Notes: generated from the sequence alone by a model not told the origin. A DNA stretch of 64,000 nt from Candidatus Acidiferrum typicum (GCA_002478115.1 DLMH01000168.1:51322-115321), one strand, 5' to 3'. Shown: positions 42,538-51,975, counted from the stretch's first letter. Translations and numbers: made by a program.

Positions 42538-42885
42538 TTACGATCTACCCGCGGAGGCTTCTTCAACGGTCTTCGCAACCGGCAGGAGTTTCTGCAATCC
42601 CGCTACGGTAACAACCGCCGTCGCTTGGGGCGCCAGGGCTGCCAGCGCAAACGATTTCCCCTGATTCCGGCGGCTCACAAACAGCGAAACCAGCGCGCCC
42701 ACTCCCGCGGAATCCAGGAAACTCACCCCGCTCATGTCCAGAACCACGCGCCTGGCGCCCTCCTGGCGCATCTGCGGGATAAAGCCGGCAACCGTCTCCA
42801 GGCTTAGCTTCCCTTTCAGTTGGTACACAGTGACGTCGTCGGTACTTCCAGCAGTCTTTTCAACATCAAGCGTAAATGGTGGCAT
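42538..42885 (-). CDS. STAS-domain anti-sigma-factor antagonist
   Basis: This 115-residue STAS protein (SpoIIAA/RsbV type) has the conserved VVLDMSGVSFLDSAGVGAL segment. Ser59 in LDSAG is the site phosphorylated by an anti-sigma kinase in known systems. It would bind and remove a partner kinase when dephosphorylated. No anti-sigma or sigma gene lies beside it, so it is an orphan component in this window. Confidence 0.92.
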   Translation of the reverse strand: MPPFTLDVEKTAGSTDDVTVYQLKGKLSLETVAGFIPQMRQEGARRVVLDMSGVSFLDSAGVGALVSLFVSRRNQGKSFALAALAPQATAVVTVAGLQKLLPVAKTVEEASAGRS

Positions 42886-43108
42886 AAGCTGCAGACAGTA
42901 GCCGAAACGCGGGGAATGGCATATTAACAGTTGTTAACAATTGGAGGCAGTGGGTAGAGAAGGGGCGGTGTTCCATTTTGGAACAGGTCTCCCTTACTTT
43001 GACGTTGCTCATTGCACAATCCATGTTGACGACCTATCTACATCACGCTACCGTCATACCGGTTCCCTCTCAGGCCCAAACATTATTTTTGTTCAGGAGT
43101 AGCGCGCT

Positions 43109-45814
43109 ATGAAAGCGTTGTCCTACCTCTTTTTGCAATTTCCTTTTCGGAAGTGCGCCCCGCTATTGCTGCTACTCGGCATGGCTAGTCTGGCCATTTG
43201 CCAAACACCGCAGGAACACGTGTATGCCACCGGGACTGGCACGAGCAATCCAAGTGCGGCGGTCATTTCGGGGTTCGACAAGAACTCTCTTTCGGGCTCC
43301 CTCGCCGCGATTCCTTCCAGCCCCTTTCCCGCGCATAACGCCGCACCCATGGCGGTGGATGGACAAGGAAAGTTTCTATTTGTCGCCGGCCCCACAAGCA
43401 TCGCCATGTATGCGATTGATGCGGCCAGCGGCGCGCTGACGGAAGTCCAGCGTTCTCCCTTTCCGTACATTCCCACGATCAATGCGAACCAGGCTCCCTC
43501 TGATCCACTCTCGATCGCCACTGAGCCCACTGGAAAATTTGTGTATGTCGGCTTTCAGAATGGCGATTACCAGACATATCCGAACATCCAAAGTTCCATC
43601 ACCCCCTACGTGATCGATACTTCCAATGCCGCGGATCCGGTGCTGGATCTCGGTCCCCAGTTGTCATGGGATTTCAACGCCCAGCCGACGAACCTTTTCG
43701 TCGAACCCAGTGGCCGGCATCTCTACGTTGCGCTGGGTTCCAATGGCGGGAATCTCTACGCGGGATTTGATCTCTATGACATAGACGGGAGTACAGGCGA
43801 ACTAACCAATCTCAGGACGATTGATACGCCCGATGTACCTTCCCAGGTCAGCGCGATAGACCCGCAGGGGCGTTTTCTGTTTCAGGCTTATGGCCAATAT
43901 GATGGCTGGCTGTCGTCCTTCCAGCTCCCGCCTGCCGATGGACTTGTCACCATAACGTCCTCGGTCTATCTCGGTCATGCGACGTTTGCCCATGCCATCG
44001 TTGTGGATCCCAGCGGGGAATTCCTCTACGTCAGCGTGGGCGGAGCACCTCCGCCTTTCAATACGTATTCCATTGATCAGACAACCGGGGCGCTGGCGCA
44101 GCTTAGCAGTTCCACACAAACGCCGTTTCCTTTTGGCCAAGTGACCGTGGCTGATCCGCAAGGCCCTTATCTTTATACGTTGCTCAATGGTTCCGTGCAC
44201 GGTTTTCAGGTGGACTCGACCACCGGCGCCGTCACCGAACTTTCGGGCTCACCCTTCACCGATGGTTCAGCGAACTACTATGAGTCCGGACTCTACATCA
44301 CCAACACCAACCCTCAAGCTTCCTCAGGCCCCTATTTGGAGATAATCAGTGGAGGAAGCTTTCCGCAAACACCAGTCGGGACGATCTCTCCTCAAACTGT
44401 TACGGTTGGTTTAAGTAACATTGGCGACGTTACGATGACGCTCACCTCTGTGACGATCGCGGGCGATTCCACCAGCAGTTTTTCTCAGACAAATACCTGC
44501 ACGGCCGTCCTTGCTCCAAACGCCGCCTGCCAGGTAACCATCTATTTCACACCCACAACCACGGGAGTGCTCGGGGCAACCCTGCAAGTGGTGGATAATG
44601 CTCCGGGGAGCCCGCAATCTGTCACACTTTCCGGGATTGGCACGAGCAGTACGACGCAGCCGCAGGTCTCTTTGTCCGCCAGCAGTCTGAGTTTTGGCAG
44701 CCAAACGCAAGGTACCTCGAGTTTGGCGCAAGTGATCACGCTGACCAATACGGGTAACGCTACTCTCCATATTTCAGCGATTAATTTGACCGGCTCTTAC
44801 CCGAAAGACTGGACCCAGACGAACACCTGCCCAGCTCCGCTCGCTGCCCAAGGCACATGCACGCTCTCCGTCACCTTCTCCCCCAGCGACAACGGCATTC
44901 TCAGCGCCATTATCAGTGTCGCCGATGATGCGCCAAATTCTCCGCAGGCGATTAATCTTTACGGTAACGCGCCTCCCGCGGTGCTGCTGAACGCCTCCGC
45001 AAACGGAGGCTCGACTGTTGCCACCGTTCCCGCCGGGCAGACCGCCACTTACAATTTGCAGGCCATGCCCGGCCCTAATTTCACGGGGACAATCACCTTC
45101 GCGTGTTCTGGAGTTCCCTTTGGCGCGGTGTGCACTGTTCCCGCCAGCGTGGCTGTGGCCAACGGCGCCGCGACTCCCTTCACGGTTTCGATCTCAACGT
45201 TGTCTCCTTCGCAGGCAGCAATGTTTCCGGGGCTCCCGCGCCAACCTTCGGGCCGTCTGCGCCCGCAACCCGGCTTCTCTTTGGCGTTCTTTGCCGCGCT
45301 GCTTCTGTTCGCTCTGGTGTTGCACTCGAGAATCCAGTTGCCGGCACCACCACGGTGGCTGGCCTCCGCCGCCGCCGTGCTGCTGATGACCGCGCTGGTA
45401 TTTTCGGGAATTGGTTGCGGCAGCGGAAGCGGCGGCTATTCGCAGTCGGTAAGCCCGCCGCCACCTCAGAGTGCCGCAACGCCTGTGATTACGCCCGCGA
45501 GCGGAACGTTTACCGCGGGGCAGTCCGTGACGATCACGGACGCCACGGCCGGCACAACCATCCACTACACCACGGATGGCTCGACTCCCACGGCTTCCTC
45601 TCCTGCTTACCAGGCGGCCATTCCTTTGAGTTCGTTGACCACCATACAGGCCATGGCGATCGCGCCCAACTATGCGAATAGTGCCGTCGTCAGCGCCACC
45701 TTCAAGTTCCAGACACCGTCTGGGACCATCACCCTTACACCGACAGCGACTCCCAATGGCTCAAGCAAGCAGCTCCCGTTGACACCGATGCTGTTGACTC
45801 TAAATGTGCAATGA
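43109..45814 (+). CDS. Secreted multi-domain beta-propeller/choice-of-anchor-D protein
   Basis: This 901-residue protein begins with a signal peptide (LLLLGMASLAICQ, cleaved near residue 32). Residues about 35-395 are repeats of a lactonase-like propeller (for example FLFVAGPTSIAMYAIDAASG and FVYVGFQNGD). About 400-620 hold two choice-of-anchor-D (HYDIN/ASPM-like) Ig folds with CTAVLAPNAACQVTIYFTPT. A third Ig-like segment is followed by two hydrophobic segments around 735-790. The end is a chitobiase/beta-hexosaminidase C-terminal repeat (TITDATAGTTIHYTTDGSTP). Membrane segments in the middle of an otherwise exported protein are odd. Function is unknown; adhesion or surface display is likely. 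Confidence 0.8.
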   Translation: MKALSYLFLQFPFRKCAPLLLLLGMASLAICQTPQEHVYATGTGTSNPSAAVISGFDKNSLSGSLAAIPSSPFPAHNAAPMAVDGQGKFLFVAGPTSIAMYAIDAASGALTEVQRSPFPYIPTINANQAPSDPLSIATEPTGKFVYVGFQNGDYQTYPNIQSSITPYVIDTSNAADPVLDLGPQLSWDFNAQPTNLFVEPSGRHLYVALGSNGGNLYAGFDLYDIDGSTGELTNLRTIDTPDVPSQVSAIDPQGRFLFQAYGQYDGWLSSFQLPPADGLVTITSSVYLGHATFAHAIVVDPSGEFLYVSVGGAPPPFNTYSIDQTTGALAQLSSSTQTPFPFGQVTVADPQGPYLYTLLNGSVHGFQVDSTTGAVTELSGSPFTDGSANYYESGLYITNTNPQASSGPYLEIISGGSFPQTPVGTISPQTVTVGLSNIGDVTMTLTSVTIAGDSTSSFSQTNTCTAVLAPNAACQVTIYFTPTTTGVLGATLQVVDNAPGSPQSVTLSGIGTSSTTQPQVSLSASSLSFGSQTQGTSSLAQVITLTNTGNATLHISAINLTGSYPKDWTQTNTCPAPLAAQGTCTLSVTFSPSDNGILSAIISVADDAPNSPQAINLYGNAPPAVLLNASANGGSTVATVPAGQTATYNLQAMPGPNFTGTITFACSGVPFGAVCTVPASVAVANGAATPFTVSISTLSPSQAAMFPGLPRQPSGRLRPQPGFSLAFFAALLLFALVLHSRIQLPAPPRWLASAAAVLLMTALVFSGIGCGSGSGGYSQSVSPPPPQSAATPVITPASGTFTAGQSVTITDATAGTTIHYTTDGSTPTASSPAYQAAIPLSSLTTIQAMAIAPNYANSAVVSATFKFQTPSGTITLTPTATPNGSSKQLPLTPMLLTLNVQ

Positions 45815-45862
45815 GACGCGCTCGCTGATGCGAGCCGCCGCTGAAACGAAGGTGAGAAACGC

Positions 45863-47065
45863 TCAGGGCGCGTAGCTGACGCGATAGACCATGCCTGCGC
45901 CATCGTCGCTCACCAGCAACGCTCCATCGGGAGCCACGGCCACGCCCACCGGACGGCCATTCACGTTCTTGCCGCCAGGATCCGGCACCAGCCCGGTCAG
46001 AAACGGCACGGGATCTGCCGAAGCCTTTCCGTCTTTGAACGCAACAAAAGCCACTTGATAGCCCGCGCGCGAAGCGCGATTCCACGAGCCATGCTCCGCC
46101 ACGAACGCGCCGCCACGGTACGATTCCGGAAACTGCTTGCCGGTATAAAACGCAAACTGCAAGGGCGCCACGTGCGCTCCCAGGAGCACATCCGGGATGA
46201 TGGCCTTGGCGACGAGTTCGGGTTTCTGCGGCTTCACACGGGGATCGACGTTGCCCCCAATGTAGCTGTAGGGCCAGCCGTAGAAGCCGCCGTCCTTTAA
46301 CGAGGTGAAGTAATCGGGCGGCAGATTATCGCCCAGTTCATCCCGTTCGTTCACGCTGACCCAGACCTCGCCGGTCAGCGGCTCGACCGCCAGACCAACC
46401 GCATTGCGCAAGCCGCTGGAGAAAATGCGCGAGTTCTTTCCGTCCGGATCGCACACCAGGACCGCGGCACGCCGCTGATCCTTCTCGAAGTCGATGTTAG
46501 ACGAGGAACCCACACTGATGTAAAGCTTCTTGCCGTCCTTGCTGAACGCAAGGGTGCGCGTGAAGTGTCCTCCGCCCGTCGGCAGATCGAGGATGTGTTC
46601 GGCATCGCCTAGCCGCTTGGAGGTCCGCTTGTCGTAACGAAAGCGCAGCACTTCGCCGGTGTTGCCGACGTAGACGTAGTCATCGTGAAAGGCGATCCCA
46701 AAAGGCCGGTTCAAACCTTCGGCGAAATCCTCCCGTTGTTGTGCCCCGCCGGTGTGCTGCGGATCGCGGAGCACGACGACTTTTCCCCCACCCGTATCGG
46801 CAAGAAAAATATCACCATTGGGGGCAACCGCGAGGAACCGGGGCTGCTTGAAATCTTGGGCGAAAATATTGATGTGGAATCCGGCAGGGACGCTCGGCAG
46901 GAAACCTGCCGGCGGCTTAGTCTCCGAAGGACCATTGCCCGCCGATTCTGTCGCAAAGGGTGCAGGCAATTGCGGCTTCTTTCCGTAGGTCACTTGGGCG
47001 CTGGCAGGGCTCGCTGCCAGAACGGCGGTGCAAAAAGCAATGGTGAGATAGATCTGCGTGCGCAT
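45863..47065 (-). CDS. Exported soluble sugar (sorbosone/glucose) dehydrogenase-like beta-propeller
   Basis: This 400-residue protein begins with a signal peptide (MRTQIYLTIAFCTAVLAASP, cut after ASA). It carries the PQQ-dependent sugar dehydrogenase fold: PRFLAVAPNGDIFLADTGGGK, NRPFGIAFHDDYVYVGNTGE, LRNAVGLAVEPLTGEVWVSV and a C-terminal GRPVGVAVAPDGALLVSDD. Related enzymes oxidise L-sorbosone or glucose with PQQ. I choose the ATG at 47065, which has GGAGG 9 nt before it, over the longer frame from 47116. Substrate and cofactor are inferred from the family only. Confidence 0.88.
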   Translation of the reverse strand: MRTQIYLTIAFCTAVLAASPASAQVTYGKKPQLPAPFATESAGNGPSETKPPAGFLPSVPAGFHINIFAQDFKQPRFLAVAPNGDIFLADTGGGKVVVLRDPQHTGGAQQREDFAEGLNRPFGIAFHDDYVYVGNTGEVLRFRYDKRTSKRLGDAEHILDLPTGGGHFTRTLAFSKDGKKLYISVGSSSNIDFEKDQRRAAVLVCDPDGKNSRIFSSGLRNAVGLAVEPLTGEVWVSVNERDELGDNLPPDYFTSLKDGGFYGWPYSYIGGNVDPRVKPQKPELVAKAIIPDVLLGAHVAPLQFAFYTGKQFPESYRGGAFVAEHGSWNRASRAGYQVAFVAFKDGKASADPVPFLTGLVPDPGGKNVNGRPVGVAVAPDGALLVSDDGAGMVYRVSYAP

Positions 47066-47288
47066 CGTTGCATTCCTCCAGGTCTGTTGTTTGTCGGACA
47101 CCAGGTAAGATGCCACAGGTAAGCCGCAGGTTCCACGGAGAGTCCCCAGGGAGCGTCACGGGAGAGTGCGGCTGGCCATGAACGGCGCGGCGCCCATGGG
47201 AGGACCGCACTGACCTCTGAGGGTTCTGCAATTCCGCCGCATCCGATTGGGAAACTGAGCAACGGGATACGCATGGTGGAGAAAAAAG

Positions 47289-48086
47289 TTATGACTGGGG
47301 AGAAAGTTGTGGCTGGAAGAGCACCATGCGCATCGAGATCGTTCCAAACTCAATCCCTTCATAGGGATACGTAACGATGTCCTGCTCGTCTGTGCTCCCC
47401 AGGCAATACAAAATGGGGGCATAATGCTCCAGTGTCGGGTGCGCCTCGGCCAGCAACGTGGAGCCCCAGCGGTCCGGTTCTCCCATCGACTCCAGGTCCC
47501 TCTGGGTGATCGCTTCCTTCACTTTGGCGTCAAACTCCTGCGCCCAGGGAAACGCCGAGTCCGCCATTTCCCAGTTGATGCGGTGGAGATTGTGGACCAG
47601 GTTCCCGCTGCCAAGGATGAGCACGCCGCGTTCGCGCAATTCCTGCAATTCACGGCCAAGGGCGATGTGTTCGGCGAAGGTGCGCTGGTGATCCAAGCTC
47701 AGTTGAAACACCGGCACATTCGCCTTGGGGTAGATGTGCCGCAGAACGCTCCAGGCTCCGTGGTCCAGGCCCCATTGGTGATCGGAGAGCAAGTGATGCT
47801 CCAGAGCCAGGCGCTTGGCCTCTTCCGGTGCGCCGGGTGCCGGGTATTGCACTGCGTACAGAGATTTGGGGAAGCCATAGAAATCGTGAATCGTGCGGGG
47901 ACGCTCGGCGGTCAGAACCTGGCTGCCGCGAGTCACCCAATGTGCCGAAACCACGCAGACCGCCCTGGGGGCAGGCAACGTCGCGCTGAGTTTCTCCAGG
48001 ACTTGCGTGAAGGCGTTGTCCTCGATCGCGTTCATCGGTGAGCCATGGCCGATGAAGAGAACCGGCATTTTCTGAACGCGTGTCAT
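47289..48086 (-). CDS. 4,5-DOPA extradiol dioxygenase-like (LigB/YgiD family)
   Basis: This 265-residue protein begins MTRVQKMPVLFIGHGSPMNA. FIGHGSP holds a metal-binding His, and VVSAHWVTRG and LGSGNLVHNL supply others. The family length is about 260. Extradiol-type enzymes of this clade open aromatic rings such as DOPA; YgiD was also reported as a stress-related dioxygenase. The predicted start at 48086 trims 53 N-terminal residues from the longest frame. The active site is complete as far as I can see. Confidence 0.88.
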   Translation of the reverse strand: MTRVQKMPVLFIGHGSPMNAIEDNAFTQVLEKLSATLPAPRAVCVVSAHWVTRGSQVLTAERPRTIHDFYGFPKSLYAVQYPAPGAPEEAKRLALEHHLLSDHQWGLDHGAWSVLRHIYPKANVPVFQLSLDHQRTFAEHIALGRELQELRERGVLILGSGNLVHNLHRINWEMADSAFPWAQEFDAKVKEAITQRDLESMGEPDRWGSTLLAEAHPTLEHYAPILYCLGSTDEQDIVTYPYEGIEFGTISMRMVLFQPQLSPQS

Positions 48087-48268
48087 CGCAGGGGGCCGCA
48101 ACCTCTCGTAACCACTGGCGGGTCTCCTCCCTCCAAGGGAATGGGAAGCGGGCACGCCCGTTGCCTGCATGATAAGGCAAACGCGGACGTGAATCCCAAA
48201 AATGTTTTCCCGCATCCAAGGAATCGCAAGGCAGTTTGGGCTCACAGACGGCCCGTGGGGTCAGAGAA

Positions 48269-48955
48269 ATGAAGAAGGGTCACGGATTGTGCATCGCCAC
48301 GATCGCTGTCGCAGGAGTATTGAGCGGCCTTTTCGGCGCTTCCGGCGCAATCGCAGCGCACACGAACATGACTTTTCCGAGACCCGCGGTGGATGAACCG
48401 GTAGCCACTGCAAGGAGTCAGGAAGTGGCCGTTCTTTCCGGAGGCTGCTTCTGGGGCGTGCAGGCGGTCTATCAGCACATCAGGGGAGTCATCTCCGCCA
48501 CCTCGGGCTACTCCGGCGGTAAAGCGGAAACTGCGCACTACGAAATGGTGGTGCGCGGCGATACGGGACACGCAGAGAGCGTCAAGGTCGTGTTCGACCC
48601 TTCGCAGATCACCTACGGCCAGGTGCTGATGATTTTCTTTTCCGTGGCGCACAATCCGACGGAGCTGGACAAGCAGGGCCCCGATTGGGGGCCGCAGTAC
48701 CGCTCCGCCGTGTTTTTTTCGAGCGAGGAACAGAAACGAATTGCCCAGGCGTACGTTGCGCAGTTGGACGCCGCGAAGGTCTACCCGCAGAAGATCGTGA
48801 CCCAAATCGTTCCGCTAAAGGCGTTCTATCCCGCGGAAGGGTATCACCAGGACTACTTGAAGCATCACCTGGATAGTCCCTACATCCAGATCAACGATGT
48901 GCCAAAGGTTGCCGGCCTGAAGAAGCAGTTTCCGCAACTCTACCACGAATACTGA
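48269..48955 (+). CDS. msrA: Peptide methionine-S-sulfoxide reductase with signal peptide
   Basis: This 228-residue protein starts MKKGHGLCIATIAVAGVLSG, a signal peptide. The mature part carries VLSGGCFWGVQAVYQHIRG: the GCFWG motif holds the catalytic Cys. DLxxHLDSPY-like residues (KHHLDSPYIQ) near the end complete the MsrA pattern. The enzyme reduces methionine-S-sulfoxide in proteins; the leader peptide implies an envelope location, whereas most MsrA proteins are cytoplasmic. It stands alone. Confidence 0.95.
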   Translation: MKKGHGLCIATIAVAGVLSGLFGASGAIAAHTNMTFPRPAVDEPVATARSQEVAVLSGGCFWGVQAVYQHIRGVISATSGYSGGKAETAHYEMVVRGDTGHAESVKVVFDPSQITYGQVLMIFFSVAHNPTELDKQGPDWGPQYRSAVFFSSEEQKRIAQAYVAQLDAAKVYPQKIVTQIVPLKAFYPAEGYHQDYLKHHLDSPYIQINDVPKVAGLKKQFPQLYHEY

Positions 48956-49144
48956 ATCCTTCCGCCTGACGCGCCTCACGATTACCCGGGGCGTTCTGCG
49001 ACGTTTTCACTCCATCGAAGTTCCTGCTTGACTTGCTCGCCGCAGGAGCGTATTCAGGATCTCCACGCGCAGCGCTCCCTGCCGTTTGCCCACCCGCTGC
49101 TTCTGCCTCCTGCGCGTTCATCTCATGTTCTCTAAGGAGGAACT

Positions 49145-49630
49145 ATGTGTGCAGTCAAGGCAATTCCGGACGGGTACCATTCCATCACACCATCCATCGT
49201 GTGTAAGGGCGCCGCTCGCGCAATTGACTTCTACAAGGAGGTCTTTCAAGCCAAGGAACTGGGCCGCATGTCTGGGCCGGGCGACAGCATCGGACACGCC
49301 GAGTTGCTTATCGGGGATTCACGTCTGATGTTGAGTGATGAGTTTCCCGGTATGGCCAACGCGCCGGATCCCACTGGCCCGTAATCGGCTTACCTCTTCA
49401 TTTACACCGACAACGTGGATGCGCTGTACGGCCGCGCGGTGAAGGCCGGGTGCAAAGTGGAGATGCCGCTCCAAAACCAGTTTTGGGGTGACCGCTACGC
49501 CAAAGTCCGCGATCCGTTCGGCCACCAGTGGGGATTCGGCCAACATGTGGAAGACGTCACGCCAGAGGAGATGCAGCGACGCTCGGAAGCCTGGATGGCA
49601 CAGATGAGCAAGGCAACGAGCGGCGACTGA
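49145..49630 (+). pseudogene. VOC/PhnB-like glyoxalase-fold gene interrupted by one in-frame stop
   Basis: Two same-frame ORFs, 49145-49384 and 49385-49630, are separated only by a TAA (49382-49384). Together they make a normal VOC protein of about 161 residues: IPDGYHSITPSIVCKGAARA, then AIDFYKEVFQAKELGRM, then AYLFIYTDNVDALYGRAVKAG and FGDRYAKVRDPFGHQWGF-like text (WGDRYAKVRDPFGHQWGF). A single C-to-T change (CAA to TAA) explains the stop. The AAGGAGG ribosome site is intact, so the lesion is recent, or it could be a sequencing error. Confidence 0.85.
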
Positions 49631-49662
49631 TCTGTTCTCCCTGACAACATTCTGATAGGGAT

Positions 49663-49700
49663 GTGGCCCTGTCTCGCCCTGAGGCAGGGCCACTTTTTTT
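49663..49700 (+). terminator. Rho-independent terminator
   Basis: GTGGCCCTG (49663-49671) pairs with CAGGGCCAC (49685-49693), and seven T bases follow directly. It closes the VOC locus. Confidence 0.92.
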
Positions 49701-49823
49701 GGGTTCTGAGGTGCAGCCAACTCCATTCCGCAGAGAGCCGAGCAAGCCCTGAGAGCGACTCTGTACTAGGACCACTACCATTAGTACTCGTAAACCTATG
49801 TAAAGTGGAGTGTTAGGAACCAG

Positions 49824-49861
49824 AAGGACGATAGTGTGCAAGAAAAGTCACACTTGTCCTT
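49824..49861. promoter_or_regulatory. Long interrupted dyad upstream of the sigma-54-like promoter
   Basis: AAGGAC (49824-49829) and AGTGTG (49833-49838) face CACACT (49849-49854) and GTCCTT (49856-49861) in mirror order around a 10-nt centre. There is no T-run after it, so a terminator is unlikely. It lies 60-100 bases upstream of the sigma-54-like element, the normal place for an activator binding site. Confidence 0.6.
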
Positions 49862-49921
49862 AATAGGCTGATTCTGATAAAAATAACCTGTTTCTTTTCT
49901 GTAACTTGAAAAAATTATTTC

Positions 49922-49937
49922 TGGCACTTTACATGCA
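49922..49937 (+). promoter_or_regulatory. Sigma-54 (RpoN)-type -24/-12 promoter of the PEP-CTERM gene
   Basis: TGGCACTTTACATGCA carries the invariant GG and GC dinucleotides at the required 10-nt spacing and matches the TGGCAC half exactly; the TTGC half is ATGC. It stands 60 nt before the start codon. PEP-CTERM genes in several bacteria are known to be RpoN-dependent through the PrsK/PrsR pair. Confidence 0.65.
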
Positions 49938-49997
49938 CTGTTCTTGGCTAGGGTACCGCAGCCCTGTATAAACCTAATGGGAAAGCACGGGAGACAC

Positions 49998-50672
49998 ATG
50001 CGAAATAACTTCTTCAAGGTACTCGGACTGGTAGGTTTGGCACTCTTCTTGGCGTGTGCTGCTTATGCCGATGGCACACCGGTGAATATGGTGTTTACGG
50101 GCGTCAACGGCGTGAGTGACGGCCAATACTACGTGAGCCCGTACTACGGCACGATGAACGGAGCGCCCGTCACGCTATTCTGTGACGATATCAACAACGA
50201 AGTCACTTGGGGTCAGACGTGGACTGCAAATGTGACCAGCTTGGCCTCGGGTGTTTTCACGAACACCCGTTACGGCAATGGTTCTATCAATCCCAATCTC
50301 GGCGGCACCAATCCGCAGGTTCTTTATGAAGAGGCGGCCTGGCTGGTGACTCAGTTCGCATCTAATTCCTCTGACTACGTCACTCTCCAGCATGCCCTGT
50401 GGGATCTCATGACCCCCGGCGCTGAGCCTACAAACTTTACCAATGGCGATGTCGATGGGATATCGGTGGCGACGTGGCTCCAAGACGCCAATAACCACTA
50501 CGGATCCATCAACCCGGCAGACTTTGAAATCGTCACCAACATTGGACCGCTTGCCTACACTGGTCAGGTGCAGGAGTTCATCGTGCAGACGCCGGAACCC
50601 AGCAGCCTGGCGTTGCTCGTTACTGGCATGCTCGCTCTGATGTTGCTGGTGATTCGCCGCGGCCGAGCTTAG
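49998..50672 (+). CDS. PEP-CTERM sorting-domain secreted protein
   Basis: This 224-residue protein has a signal peptide (FFKVLGLVGLALFLACAAYA) and ends in the exosortase signal TPEPSSLALLVTG followed by a hydrophobic helix and RRGRA. The body has paired Asn/Gly/Thr-rich strands with no enzyme motif (YYGTMNGAPVTLFCDDINNE). It would be exported, cleaved by an exosortase and kept at the cell surface or in exopolysaccharide. No exosortase gene is in the window. The ATG at 49998 follows a GGGAGAC ribosome-like site; the longer frame from 49944 is unlikely. Confidence 0.9.
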   Translation: MRNNFFKVLGLVGLALFLACAAYADGTPVNMVFTGVNGVSDGQYYVSPYYGTMNGAPVTLFCDDINNEVTWGQTWTANVTSLASGVFTNTRYGNGSINPNLGGTNPQVLYEEAAWLVTQFASNSSDYVTLQHALWDLMTPGAEPTNFTNGDVDGISVATWLQDANNHYGSINPADFEIVTNIGPLAYTGQVQEFIVQTPEPSSLALLVTGMLALMLLVIRRGRA

Positions 50673-50705
50673 CTGTACAGTTATCCCGATTCCCTCTTTC
50701 CCCTG

Positions 50706-50742
50706 AAACGCCCTCCGGCATCCCCGGAGGGCGTTTCCTTTT
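50706..50742 (+). terminator. Rho-independent terminator after the PEP-CTERM gene
   Basis: AAACGCCCTCCGG pairs perfectly with CCGGAGGGCGTTT (13 bp) around a 5-nt loop, followed by a T-rich CCTTTT. It lies 33 nt after the stop. Confidence 0.9.
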
Positions 50743-50864
50743 GTGGCCAGCACCGTATTGTCCCATCCTGCCGCTGACGCAACATCAGGAGCAGACACAT
50801 GGCCAATCCTCTGCGCATTCTCCCAGTAGGAGCGGCGGGCACGCCGGGCGCGCGACAGTAATGT

Positions 50865-51806
50865 TTATCGTGATTCGAGCGGCCAGAGCCATGCGGCACC
50901 GCGAACGCCGCTGGCATCGCCATGCTTGGCCACCAGCACCGGTGTATCGGCTTCTCTCCCGAATACATACTCCTTCAACCGCTGCGGCACATTTCGGTAC
51001 AGCCGCGGCACCTGCGATACGCCTCCGCCAAGAACAATCACGTCTGGGTCGAGGATGTTCACTATTTGCGAGAGGCTGCGCGTCAGGCGATCCTCGTAGC
51101 GCCCCAGGCTGGCCACCGCCGCGGCCTCTCCGGCCTCGCAGCGCGCGATGATCTCTTTACCCTTCAAACGGGTTTTGGTGGCGCGCTCATAATCGTCTTC
51201 CAACCCGGTGCCGGAAATCCACGTCTCGATGCAGCCACGAAGGCCGCAGTAGCACGCAGGTCCCGGGAATTCGTCGGGGTGCATCCAGGGAAGTACGGTA
51301 TGACCCCATTCCCCGGCCACGCCGTTGCGTCCATTAAGCACGCGGCCATCGACGGCAATCCCGCCGCCGCAACCTGTCCCCAAAACCACTGCAAACACAA
51401 CGTGCTTGCCCGCGCCCGCGCCGTCCGTGGCTTCCGAAACAGCCAGGCAGTTGGCGTCATTCGCACAGCGCACCTCGCGATGCAGGGCGTCGCCCAAGTC
51501 GCGGTCAAACGGTCTGCCAATCATCCACACGGAATTTGCGTTCTTCACCGCGTGCGTGAGCCGGGAAATAGTGCCGGGAATGCCCACGCCGACCGTCGCG
51601 TCGCGATGCAATTTGTGCTCGATGAGTTCGACACCTTCCTTGATCGCGCGCACGGTGCCGTCATAATCATGCCGTGGAGTTGGCACGCGGTGGCGGTGAA
51701 GTTCGCGGCCATCGTGCTCAAGGGCGATGAACTCGATTTTCGTGCCGCCAAGATCGATGCCGATGCGAAGTTTTGGAGTGGACTGAGACTTTGAAGGGGC
51801 GCTCAT
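50865..51806 (-). CDS. ROK-family sugar kinase
   Basis: This 313-residue protein has the ATP-binding motif [11 protein letters not shown] at the start, [12 protein letters not shown], and the zinc-binding ROK signature with GHTVLPWM and [12 protein letters not shown] (Cys residues and His). ROK kinases phosphorylate glucose, fructose, N-acetylglucosamine or N-acetylmannosamine; the specificity cannot be read. I prefer the ATG at 51806 with AAGGGAA upstream over the longer frame from 51899. It stands alone. Confidence 0.93.
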   Translation of the reverse strand: MSAPSKSQSTPKLRIGIDLGGTKIEFIALEHDGRELHRHRVPTPRHDYDGTVRAIKEGVELIEHKLHRDATVGVGIPGTISRLTHAVKNANSVWMIGRPFDRDLGDALHREVRCANDANCLAVSEATDGAGAGKHVVFAVVLGTGCGGGIAVDGRVLNGRNGVAGEWGHTVLPWMHPDEFPGPACYCGLRGCIETWISGTGLEDDYERATKTRLKGKEIIARCEAGEAAAVASLGRYEDRLTRSLSQIVNILDPDVIVLGGGVSQVPRLYRNVPQRLKEYVFGREADTPVLVAKHGDASGVRGAAWLWPLESR

Positions 51807-51941
51807 AGTTCCCTTGATTCTATCCGCAAAGCAAGCAAATTCCATCCCCCTCGAATGACAGGCCGCTCCTGAATCGGTTTCTCGACGCGTTGACACCATT
51901 CCTACAATACCCGTAGTCGCTTTTCGGGAATAGTGCTGACG

Positions 51942-51975
51942 AAAAACCCCAGGAAGATCGGTTCCCTTCCTGGGG
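51942..51975 (-). terminator. Rho-independent terminator of the TonB receptor gene
   Basis: CCCCAGGAAG pairs with CTTCCTGGGG (10 bp), with the T-run (AAAAA on the plus strand at 51942-51946) on the minus-strand 3' side. It lies about 25 nt after the receptor stop. Confidence 0.9.

Noticed and set aside
49824..49861. Rho-independent terminator
   Set aside because: The dyad has no T-run and a genuine terminator already lies at 49663-49700; an activator site fits better.
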